A stretch of DNA of 64,000 nucleotides from an uncultured Pseudomonadota bacterium (GTDB taxonomy: Bacteria; Pseudomonadota; Gammaproteobacteria; Steroidobacterales; Steroidobacteraceae), in NCBI GenBank assembly GCA_903884235.1, contig CAISEB010000020.1:186001-250000 (forward strand). The letters run 5' to 3'. Positions 8,762 to 16,454 of the stretch are shown here, piece by piece (within the stretch, counting starts at the first letter, position 1; each line of letters opens with the position of its first letter). The notes below the pieces were generated by a model. It searched no databases. It saw nothing but the letters and a program-made list of their open reading frames with translations, and was not told where the DNA came from. A program made the translations under genes and the position numbers.

Positions 8762-10303
8762 ATGTCGCTTCGGCAGTGGTGGCCGCGCGCAAGACCGATT
8801 CCGGGCCGACCGGCCGGTGGGTTCATTGCCGTGGAACCCTCGGAGTGGTTCGAGATTGCCACCGACGTGGCGTCCGTCGGCGGGCGGCTGATCACGCTCT
8901 GGGTCACGCCACGGACCGGCACGCCGATCGCGACCGTGCACGCCGCCTACCAGGTCGACGGCGGCGTGCTGGTGGCAGAGCTCGCCATTGGCGACGCGTC
9001 GTTCCACTACCGTGGTCTGGAGACGCTGTACCCGGTGGCCGCACGACTGCAACGCGCGGCCGCTGACCTGACGGGCGTGCGCTCCGATTCGCCGGACCAG
9101 CGACCGTGGCTGCGGCACGCGGCGTGGTCGCCCGCGGACGCGCCGCTGCGATCGGATCCGGCGTACGGCGATCCGGGCGCGGTCGCCATCGATGACTATG
9201 CCTTCGTCCGCGTCGCCGGTGACGGCGTCCACGAGATTGCGGTCGGCCCCGTGCATGCAGGCATCATCGAGCCTGGGCATTTCCGCTTCTCGGTCGTGGG
9301 TGAAAAGGTCCTGCGGCTCGAGGAGCGCCTCGGCTACGTCCACAAGGGGCTGGCGCGGCGCTTCACGGACCTGCCCGCAGTCGAGGGCCACCGGCTCGCG
9401 GCGCGCGCATCGGGGGACTCCGCCGTTGCCTATTCGTGGGCGTACTGCCAGGCGCTCGAGGCGCTCGCCGGTACCGCCGTGCCTGCGCGCGCGCAGTGGC
9501 TGCGCGGTGCGTTCCTCGAGCTCGAGCGCATGCAGAACCACCTCGGCGACCTCGGTGCCCTCGGCAACGATGCAGGCTTCGCCTTCGGGCTTGCGCAGTT
9601 CTCGCGCCTGAAGGAGGAGCTGTGCCGGGTGATGGCGAGAGAAATCGGCGCGCGCTACCTCCTCGATGCGGTCGTGCCGGGTGGCGTGGCACGCGACGTT
9701 CCGGACGAAGCCGCCTCGCGCCTCCTGGTGGAAGTGCGTCGCATCGCGGGCCGTGCGCGCGAGCTGCACCGGATCTACGACGACCATGCCGGCGTGCGCG
9801 ATCGCTTTGCCGGTGCGGGCGCGGTGGATCACGAACTCGCCCAGCGTCTCGGCCTCACCGGATTCGCCGGGCGCGCGAGCGCCCAGGCGGCCGACCTGCG
9901 CGTCGACCTGCCCTGTGCCCCATACCACGTGGTGGCGCCGCGGATCGCGGTCCGTCGCGACGGCGATGTCGCGGCCCGCGTCGCGGTCCGGTTCGAGGAA
10001 CTCGAGGAATCCAGTCGACTGGTCGTCGCGCTGCTGAGCGAGCTGCCGCCAGGCGGACATCTTGCTGCCGTCGGCGTACCGCCGGCCGACGCCTCGGCCA
10101 TCGGCCTCATCGAGGGATGGCGCGGGCCCGTCTTCGTCGCACTCGAGACCGCGCCCGAGGGACGGGTCCGGCGCTGCCACCTGCACGATCCGTCCTGGCA
10201 GAACTGGCCCGTGCTCGAGCACGCGATCATCGGCAACATCGTTCCGGACTTCCCGCTGATCAACAAGTCCTTCAACCTCTCCTACAGCGGACACGACGGC
10301 TGA
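8762..10303 (+). CDS. HyfG-like NuoC/NuoD fusion lacking all NiFe-site cysteines
   Basis: This 513-residue protein has an N-terminal NuoC-like (30 kDa) domain of about 120 residues fused to a NuoD/NiFe large-subunit-like domain, as in E. coli HyfG/HycE. The two metal-binding motifs are gone. At the L1 position (normally R-x-C-G-x-C) the sequence is R215-A-S-G-D-S220, and at the C-terminal L2 position (normally D-P-C-x-x-C) it is N-L-S-Y-S-G, just before the end. Both cysteine pairs are therefore Ser/Ser and Ser/Gly. The protein also lacks the C-terminal tail that NiFe endopeptidases cleave. It cannot bind NiFe by the known mode, which fits the Ehr (energy-converting hydrogenase-related) class. 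Confidence 0.85.
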   Translation: MSLRQWWPRARPIPGRPAGGFIAVEPSEWFEIATDVASVGGRLITLWVTPRTGTPIATVHAAYQVDGGVLVAELAIGDASFHYRGLETLYPVAARLQRAAADLTGVRSDSPDQRPWLRHAAWSPADAPLRSDPAYGDPGAVAIDDYAFVRVAGDGVHEIAVGPVHAGIIEPGHFRFSVVGEKVLRLEERLGYVHKGLARRFTDLPAVEGHRLAARASGDSAVAYSWAYCQALEALAGTAVPARAQWLRGAFLELERMQNHLGDLGALGNDAGFAFGLAQFSRLKEELCRVMAREIGARYLLDAVVPGGVARDVPDEAASRLLVEVRRIAGRARELHRIYDDHAGVRDRFAGAGAVDHELAQRLGLTGFAGRASAQAADLRVDLPCAPYHVVAPRIAVRRDGDVAARVAVRFEELEESSRLVVALLSELPPGGHLAAVGVPPADASAIGLIEGWRGPVFVALETAPEGRVRRCHLHDPSWQNWPVLEHAIIGNIVPDFPLINKSFNLSYSGHDG

Positions 10304-10306
10304 CCC

Positions 10307-10840
10307 ATGCTCAGGACGCTGCGCACCATTGCCGGACTCGGCATCGTCTCCGAACCGCCTCCCGAGGCGGATGACACCCTGCGCATGCGTGACGCGTTGC
10401 AGCAGGGCATCCTCGACGTCCTCGGGCGGGCCCTGTGCATCCGCCATGTCGACGCAGGCTCGTGCAATGGCTGCGAACTCGAGATCCACGCCCTCAACAA
10501 TCCGATCTACAACATCGAGGGGCTCGGCATCCGCTTCGTCGCGAGCCCGCGGCATGCGGACCTGCTGCTCGTCACGGGACCGGTCTCGCTGCACATGGCC
10601 ACGGCGCTGCGCCGCACGTGGGAGGCGACGCCAGATCCCAAACTCGTCGTCGCGGTCGGTGACTGCGGCTGCACCGGCGGGGTCTTCGGTGCCGGGTATG
10701 CGACCGCAGGGGCGGTGTCGTCCGTGATCCCGGTGGATGTGCAGATACCCGGGTGCCCACCTGCACCAGAGCGCCTCCTGCAGGCTATCCTCACCGCCGT
10801 GCGTTCGGCGGGTACCGGCGAGCGCCTCCCGCAGCCCTGA
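10307..10840 (+). CDS. HyfI/NuoB-like [4Fe-4S] small subunit
   Basis: The 177-residue small subunit of the same complex. Four cluster ligands are visible as in NuoB/HyfI: two in SCNGCELEIHAL, one in GDCGCTGGVFG and one in IPGCPPAPERLL. It would hold the single [4Fe-4S] cluster nearest the large-subunit cavity, so electron transfer is still expected although the NiFe site is absent. Its start lies 3 nt after the large-subunit stop. No 2x[4Fe-4S] ferredoxin-like subunit (NuoI/HyfH) or HyfA is encoded between here and the promoter, so the electron donor subunit is missing or encoded elsewhere. Confidence 0.85.
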   Translation: MLRTLRTIAGLGIVSEPPPEADDTLRMRDALQQGILDVLGRALCIRHVDAGSCNGCELEIHALNNPIYNIEGLGIRFVASPRHADLLLVTGPVSLHMATALRRTWEATPDPKLVVAVGDCGCTGGVFGAGYATAGAVSSVIPVDVQIPGCPPAPERLLQAILTAVRSAGTGERLPQP

Positions 10841-10852
10841 CGGAGCAACGCC

Positions 10853-11767
10853 GTGGAACGACCGCATGACACCCCGCCGGGCCTGGTCTCGCTCGGACGT
10901 GGCGCGCTCGGGGTCGCACCGATGGGGTGGGGGATGTGGCGATTTACTGGCCTGCCGATCGAGGCGGCTCATGCCATCGTCGATGCAGCACTCGAGGCCG
11001 GCTGCACGCTGTTCGACACCGCCGACATCTATGGTCTCGGTACCGAGGGCGGCTTTGGTGCCGCCGAGGCGCTCTTCGGACGGGTCCTGTCCGAGCGGCC
11101 GGGGCTGCGCGACCGGATCATCCTCGCGAGCAAGGCCGGGATCCAGCCGCCCGTGCCCTATGACTCCAGTGCGGCCTACCTGATCGGTGCATGCGAGGCG
11201 TCGTTGAAGCGGCTCGGCATCGAGCAGCTGGACCTGCTGCAGGTCCACCGGCCGGACCTGCTCGCGCATCCCGCCGAGGTTGCCGCCGCGTTCGACATGC
11301 TGCATCGGCAGGGCAAGGTGCGCGCCGCGGGCGTCTCGAACTACACGGCGACGCAGGTCCGGGCACTGCAGGCGCACATGACGCTGCCGCTCGCGAGCCT
11401 GCAGCCGGAATTCTCGGCACTGAGGACGGAACCCCTCGAGGACGGCGTACTCGACCTCGCGATGGAGCGGGGCCTCGGCGTGCTCGCATGGTCGCCGCTC
11501 GCGGGGGGTCGCCTCGCGGGACCGCCAGCGGATGAGCGGGCGGCGCGTGTCGTCGCGGTGCTGGATGAGTTCGCAGCCGATCGCGCCGTCAGCCGCGCGG
11601 CGATCGCCTGTGCGTGGGTCATGGCCCATCCTTCGCGCCCGGTCCCGCTGATCGGCGCCCAGTCCCCCGCGCATGTCCGTGATGTCGCCCGTGCAACCGG
11701 CGTCCTGCTCAGCCGCCAGGAGTGGTACCGCGTACTCGAAGCGGAGCGCGGCGCCCGGATGCCCTGA
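10853..11767 (+). CDS. Aldo/keto reductase
   Basis: A 304-residue (beta/alpha)8 NADPH-dependent oxidoreductase of the YdhF/general aldo-keto reductase branch. The catalytic tetrad is recognisable: D55 and Y60 in FDTADIYG, K94 in ASKAG and H132 in LQVHRPD. The C-terminal segment GAQSPAHVRDVARA resembles the cofactor-binding loop of the family. A GTG start follows the small-subunit gene by 12 nt with CGGAG upstream, so it may be cotranscribed with the Ehr-like complex. Substrate unknown. Confidence 0.8.
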   Translation: MERPHDTPPGLVSLGRGALGVAPMGWGMWRFTGLPIEAAHAIVDAALEAGCTLFDTADIYGLGTEGGFGAAEALFGRVLSERPGLRDRIILASKAGIQPPVPYDSSAAYLIGACEASLKRLGIEQLDLLQVHRPDLLAHPAEVAAAFDMLHRQGKVRAAGVSNYTATQVRALQAHMTLPLASLQPEFSALRTEPLEDGVLDLAMERGLGVLAWSPLAGGRLAGPPADERAARVVAVLDEFAADRAVSRAAIACAWVMAHPSRPVPLIGAQSPAHVRDVARATGVLLSRQEWYRVLEAERGARMP

Positions 11768-11835
11768 GCGAGGGCGCCGGTGCAGGTATAGTGCCGGTCG
11801 TCGGGCCGACGCGGTCCAGCCGGATCACTTCACTC

Positions 11836-13185
11836 GTGTCGCAACGCACGGCATCCACTGACGGCACGTCGACGACGGACGTCGCCTATGAAGACATGCC
11901 CCTCGGGGGCTTTCACCTGCGCGTCGCCCTCGCGAGCACGGGCGGCGTATTCAGCGATGGATTCGGCCTCGGCATCATCGGCATCTCGCTGGGGCTCGCG
12001 AGTTCCGGACTCGGTCTCGATCCGCTGTGGCTCGGCTTGCTCGGCGGTGCCTCGCTCGCGGGCCTGTTCCTCGGCGCACTCCTGACCGGCCCGTTCGCCG
12101 ACCGGCACGGCCGGCGGCCCGTGTTCGCCTACAACATGCTGCTGCTGGCGTCGCTGTCGGCGCTGCAGTACTTCGTGCGCTCTGCGCCGGAACTGCTTGT
12201 ACTGCGCCTCGCGATCGGGTTCCTGCTCGGGACCGATTACGTCGTCAGCAAGGCGTTGTTGACGGAGTTCACGCCCCGCCGGGTGCGCGGCCGCATCCTG
12301 AGCGTGCTATCGGTCGCGTGGGCCGGAGGCTACACGTCGGCGTATTTCGTCGGCTACGCACTCTCCTCCGGCGCACCCGATGCCTGGCGCACGATGCTGC
12401 TCGTCAGCGCGGTGCCCTGCATCCTGATCCTGCCGCTGAGACTGACGATGCCGGAGTCCCCGCTCTGGCTCGCCGACCATGGCCGCGCGGGACGCGCCGC
12501 CGCCGTCGTGCTGGCCAAGTTCGGACCCCGCGTGCTGCCGCCGGTGCCGGTTCCGCCGAGCGCCGACGGCCGCGGGCGCTGGCGGCAGCTCGCCTCCGCC
12601 GAGTGGCGGCGCCGCACGATCGTCGCGTGCACCTTCTTCACCTGCCAGGTGATCCCGTACTTCGCGGTCGGCACCTTCGTCGGTCGCGTGCTCGAAGCGC
12701 TGCACGTCTCGAGTGCCCACGCTGGCGGCCTCGTCTACAACGTCGCGCTTCTGTGCGGCGCACTGCTTGGACTCGTCGTCGTCGATCGGTTGCCGCGCCG
12801 GACGTTCCTCGTGGGGAGCTTCGTCGTGACGGCGCTCGCGATGCTCGCGCTCACCGTGATCGCGGAGCCGCCGCCGCTGCTCACGATCGTGCTGTTCGCG
12901 ACGATCGCGAGCGTGCTGTCGGCGGCCTCGAACCTTGTCTACGTCTATCTTCCGGAGCTGTTCCCGACCGACCTGCGCGCCTCCGGGATCGGTCTTGCGA
13001 TCGCGGCGAGTCGCATCGGTTCCGCCGCAAGCACGTTCCTGCTGCCGCTCGTCGTCGCCGACTTCGGCGTCCGAGTCGCGCTCGGTTCGTGTGTGGTCGT
13101 GCTCGCGCTCGGAGCGATCGTCTGCTTTGCATGGGCACCGGAGACCAAGCACGCCAGGCTCGCCGCGGGCACGGCGACGCCGTGA
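11836..13185 (+). CDS. MFS transporter, sugar-porter-like
   Basis: A major facilitator superfamily carrier with twelve predicted helices. The loop 2-3 motif appears as FADRHGRRPVFAYN, and PESPLWLADHG after helix 6 and the TDLRASGIGL block before helix 11 are typical of sugar/metabolite-proton symporters (SP/AAHS-like families). The start is uncertain: GTG at 11836 is used here, and ATG at 11896, which is closer to the first conserved helix, is an alternative. The last four bases overlap the next gene (GTGA), so transporter and regulator are probably coupled. The substrate is unknown. Confidence 0.75.
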   Translation: MSQRTASTDGTSTTDVAYEDMPLGGFHLRVALASTGGVFSDGFGLGIIGISLGLASSGLGLDPLWLGLLGGASLAGLFLGALLTGPFADRHGRRPVFAYNMLLLASLSALQYFVRSAPELLVLRLAIGFLLGTDYVVSKALLTEFTPRRVRGRILSVLSVAWAGGYTSAYFVGYALSSGAPDAWRTMLLVSAVPCILILPLRLTMPESPLWLADHGRAGRAAAVVLAKFGPRVLPPVPVPPSADGRGRWRQLASAEWRRRTIVACTFFTCQVIPYFAVGTFVGRVLEALHVSSAHAGGLVYNVALLCGALLGLVVVDRLPRRTFLVGSFVVTALAMLALTVIAEPPPLLTIVLFATIASVLSAASNLVYVYLPELFPTDLRASGIGLAIAASRIGSAASTFLLPLVVADFGVRVALGSCVVVLALGAIVCFAWAPETKHARLAAGTATP

Positions 13186-14162
13186 ACGGTCCGCACGCGA
13201 CTCCGGTACGGCTCGCGTTCCTGATCGCTCCCCAGTTTTCGATGATGAGCTTCTCGGCGGCGATCGAGCCGTTGCGTTCGGCCAATCGCCAGGCCGGACG
13301 GACCCTCTACGAGTGGCAGCTCGTCTCGACGGATGGTCGGGACGTGGAGGCGAGCAACGGCATCCGGGTCGCCGTCGACTGTGCGCTCGCATCGCTTGCC
13401 CGGCCGGACCTGCTGGTCGTGTGCGTCAGCCTCGACCCCGAGCAGTGGGCCGCCGAGCGTGCGGTGCTGCATGTGCTGCGACGCCTCGCCCGGCACGGCT
13501 GCCGGGTCGGCGCGATCAGCAGCGGTGCCTTCGTGTTGGCCGAGGCGGGCCTGCTGGCGGGCAGGGCCGCTACCGTGCACTGGGAATATGCCGACGCCTT
13601 CCACGCTCGCTTCCCCCGGCTTGCGCTGGTGCCCGACCTCTATGTGGTCGATCGCGAGGTCTTCACCTGCTCCGGCGGGACCGCGGCGCTCGACCTGATG
13701 CTGCACTTCATCCGCGAGCAATGTGGGCCTGCGCTCGCCGTCTCGGTGGCCGAGCAGTTCATGCATCCGCGCATCCGCGACCACGGCGACCGCCAGCGCA
13801 TGGACATCGACACCCGCTATGGACTCGACGATCCGAAGCTGGCGACTGCCATACGCCAGATGGAGCAGGCCCTCGAGGAGCCGCTGCCCATGACGGCGCT
13901 AGCTCGTCGGGTGGGTGTCTCGGTCCGGCAACTCGAGCGCCTCTTCCAGTCCCGCTTCGGGACGACGCCGACGCGGTTCTACGTGCGCCTTCGCCTCGAG
14001 CGCGCGCGCGCCCTGCTCCTGCAGGGCGCGCGTCCGGTGCGCGAGATCGCGCTCGAGTGTGGATTCGGATCCACCTCGCACTTCTGCCACGCCTACCGGG
14101 CGGCATTCCAGACCAGCCCGACCGCCGATCGCCAGACTGGCTGGGGAGCTCGTCCCGGCTAG
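13182..14162 (+). CDS. GlxA-family AraC-type transcriptional regulator
   Basis: A 326-residue regulator with an N-terminal DJ-1/PfpI-like glutamine-amidotransferase-like sensor domain (about 1-195) and two C-terminal AraC helix-turn-helix motifs (about 215-315; SVRQLERLFQSRFGTTPTRF and IALECGFGSTSHFCHAYRAA). GlxA-family members include GbdR, CdhR and ArgR-type regulators of quaternary-amine and amino-acid catabolism. The usual nucleophile-elbow Cys is replaced by Ser113 (GAISSGAFVLAEAG), so a sensor rather than an enzyme is likely. It overlaps the MFS gene and precedes the TonB receptor, suggesting it controls uptake genes around it. Confidence 0.8.
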   Translation: MNGPHATPVRLAFLIAPQFSMMSFSAAIEPLRSANRQAGRTLYEWQLVSTDGRDVEASNGIRVAVDCALASLARPDLLVVCVSLDPEQWAAERAVLHVLRRLARHGCRVGAISSGAFVLAEAGLLAGRAATVHWEYADAFHARFPRLALVPDLYVVDREVFTCSGGTAALDLMLHFIREQCGPALAVSVAEQFMHPRIRDHGDRQRMDIDTRYGLDDPKLATAIRQMEQALEEPLPMTALARRVGVSVRQLERLFQSRFGTTPTRFYVRLRLERARALLLQGARPVREIALECGFGSTSHFCHAYRAAFQTSPTADRQTGWGARPG

Positions 14163-14245
14163 GAGTTGCGCCGAAAACGGCTCTCGGGCAGTCTTCCCGT
14201 CCCCGCCGGAACAGGGATGCGCCGCCGGCAACCGGAGCTACTTCG

Positions 14246-16382
14246 ATGACCCCGAGCCGCACGATTCTCGGCGCCTGCGTTGGTGCGATCCTCATGTCTG
14301 CGGCCGTCGCCGACGAGGCCCCGTGGCTCAACGAGCGGGTGGAAGTCACCGCGACCCGCGTCCCGGAGCCGGTGGACAACGTGCCTGCATCGATCAGCAT
14401 CGTGACGGGCGACGAGCTTCGTGCGCGTGGTGCGACGGACCTGCCGCACGGCGCTCGGCCTGTTCGCCGGCGTCGAGGGGTCATCGGGCGGTGACGTGGG
14501 GCCTGCGGGTTCGGTCCCGTCGCTCTGGGGCCTGCGCGAGGCCGATGCCTTCCTGCTGGTCGTCGACGGCGTCCCCTGGGGCGGCGCGTTCAATCCGGCG
14601 ACCGCGTCGGTCGACCTCGCGGGCGTCGAGAAGATCGAGGTCCTGCGCGGTGCCGCACCGGTGATGTTCGGTGCCACGTCCTTCGTCGGCGTGATCCATG
14701 TCATCCACTATGCGGCGGGCAAGGCTCCGACCACGATCGCCGTGACGGGTGGGATGCACGGCAGCGCAGGCGCCTCGCTGACCGCCAGCCTGCCGTCGGT
14801 GGGTGACTACGGCCAGTCTCTGACGCTGGATCTCGAGAAGCACGGCTTTGCCGAGGACCGCACCGAGTTCCGGCGCGCCCACGCGCTGTATCGCGGCGAG
14901 ACGCATGTCGGTGCGGCGCGGTTCCACGTTGATGGCGACGTGTCGATCCTGCCGCAGGATCCGTCCGGCAACTACGTGCTCCTCGACGGCACGCAGCTGC
15001 ACCCGGAACTGGGCGTCGATGCGAACTTCAACCCCGCGGGCGCGAAGCTCAACCAGAAGCGCTATCACCTCGTGGTGGGCCTGGACGGCAAGAGCGCGCT
15101 CGGCGACTGGGCCACGACCCTCGCATTCACGCGTACGACCGACGACATCCTGCGTGGCTTCCTGCGCGGCAATGCGTTCCTCGAGCCGCCCGACGCTGGC
15201 GTCGGTGACGCGTTCCAGGCGGACGGCTTCACCCAGCAGCGGTCGTTCACCGACATCTACTTCGATGCGCATGTGACGACGGCCCTGACCTCGGCGATCA
15301 ACCTGACGTACGGCATCGACCACCTTCACGGCGAGGGCCGCGAGGACGCCATCAATTTTGGCTACTGCGTCGACCAGAACGGCATCGAGCAGGCCTGCGA
15401 CGGCGCCCACCATTCCGACGAGATCGTCCACTCGACCGACAAGCGCGACTTCAGCGGTGCCTACGCACAGGCCGACATCAAGGCGACGCCGTCACTGGAT
15501 GTCCTGCTCGGAATCAGGCTGAACCGCACGCGCGAGACCGCCTACGGTCTCGCCATCGACAACACGGGCCCGGATCCGGTCGTCGCCTTCGACGGCTCCG
15601 ACGGTCGGACGACGACACGCGTCAGCGGCCTCGCCGGCGTCAGCTGGCACGCGTGGACGGAAGGACGCAACGGCCTCACGCTCTACGCCGACTGGCGCAA
15701 CAGCTTCAAGCCGCTCGCGATCGACTTCGGCCCCGAGGCCGAGGTGGAGGTGCTCAAGCCCGAGACCGCGAACAGCTACGAGATCGGCCTCAAGACGCAG
15801 CTGTGGGATGGCCGGCTCGATCTCGATGCCAGCGTGTTCCAGATGGACTTCAAGAACGGCCTGACGTACGCGCCGGACGGCGCGGGTGGCTTCGCCAGGG
15901 CGAATGCAGGCGAGTCCCGCTTCAAGGGTTTCGAGGTCGAGACCACGTACGAGCTGCTGTCGAACCTGCGCGTGAGCGCCCACTATGCGAACCACGACGC
16001 GCGGTTCAAGTCGTACACGCTCGCCGATGGCACCGACGTCTCCGGAAAACACCTGGAGATGTCGCCGACCCAGACCAGCGGTATCGGCCTGCTGTTCGGT
16101 TCGCCCACGGGCACGACCGCCTCGGTCGTCGCGACCTACGTCGGCGAGCGCTACCTCGACAAGGCGAATGACGTCCGGGTCGGAGGTTACGTCACCCTCG
16201 ACGCGGCGGTCGGCTGCAAGCTCGGCCGGTATGGCGTGCGCCTGAGCGGGTACAACCTGACGGATCGTCGCGACGCGACGTCACTGAGCGACCTGCATGG
16301 CTCGGTCACGGTCACCGGCACCGAGGGCTACTACCGGATGCCGGGACGGACGGCCTTTCTATTGGTGAAATTCGACTTCTAG
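14246..16382 (+). pseudogene. TonB-dependent receptor interrupted by a one-base frameshift
   Basis: The reading frame starts at ATG 14246 with GGAG 9 nt upstream. It encodes a signal peptide (MTPSRTILGACVGAILMSAA) and the beginning of a plug domain (VEVTATRVPEPVDNVPASIS, then TGDELRARGATDL). At 14441-14450 the frame must shift by one: removing one C of the CC at 14444-14445 restores L-R-T-A-L-G-L-F-A-G and joins the plug to the rest of the plug and a full outer-membrane barrel ending in aromatic Phe (VKFDF). All later barrel sequence is intact, so this is either a very recent inactivation, a phase-variable site or a sequencing error. The ligand is unknown; the neighbouring transporter and hydrolases suggest an organic nutrient. 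Confidence 0.75.
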
Positions 16383-16383
16383 A

Positions 16384-16425
16384 CATCTGCAGATGGTGCG
16401 CCGCGGGTCGTTGCCTGAGGCGCAC
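16384..16425. terminator. Possible bidirectional terminator between convergent genes
   Basis: The 72-bp gap between the convergent TonB receptor and D-aminoacylase genes holds a perfect 12-bp palindrome CATCTGCAGATG (16384-16395), directly followed by a hairpin with 7-bp arms GTGCGCC (16396-16402) and GGCGCAC (16419-16425). There is no T tract, so termination is only inferred from position. Confidence 0.3.
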
Positions 16426-16454
16426 AAGTCCTGGCCTTCGCGCCCGGCGGTTCG

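Noticed and set aside
8762-10303. Calling this an active [NiFe] hydrogenase
   Set aside because: All four metal-binding cysteines are substituted and no maturation genes are nearby.
8507-11674. A 1055-codon open frame on the minus strand
   Set aside because: It is antisense to four well-supported genes and its Arg/His/Gln-rich product shows no domain; it arises from high GC content.
13182-14162. A catalytic amidotransferase or protease function for the GlxA-type protein
   Set aside because: The nucleophile Cys is Ser and two AraC helix-turn-helix motifs follow, so it is a regulator.
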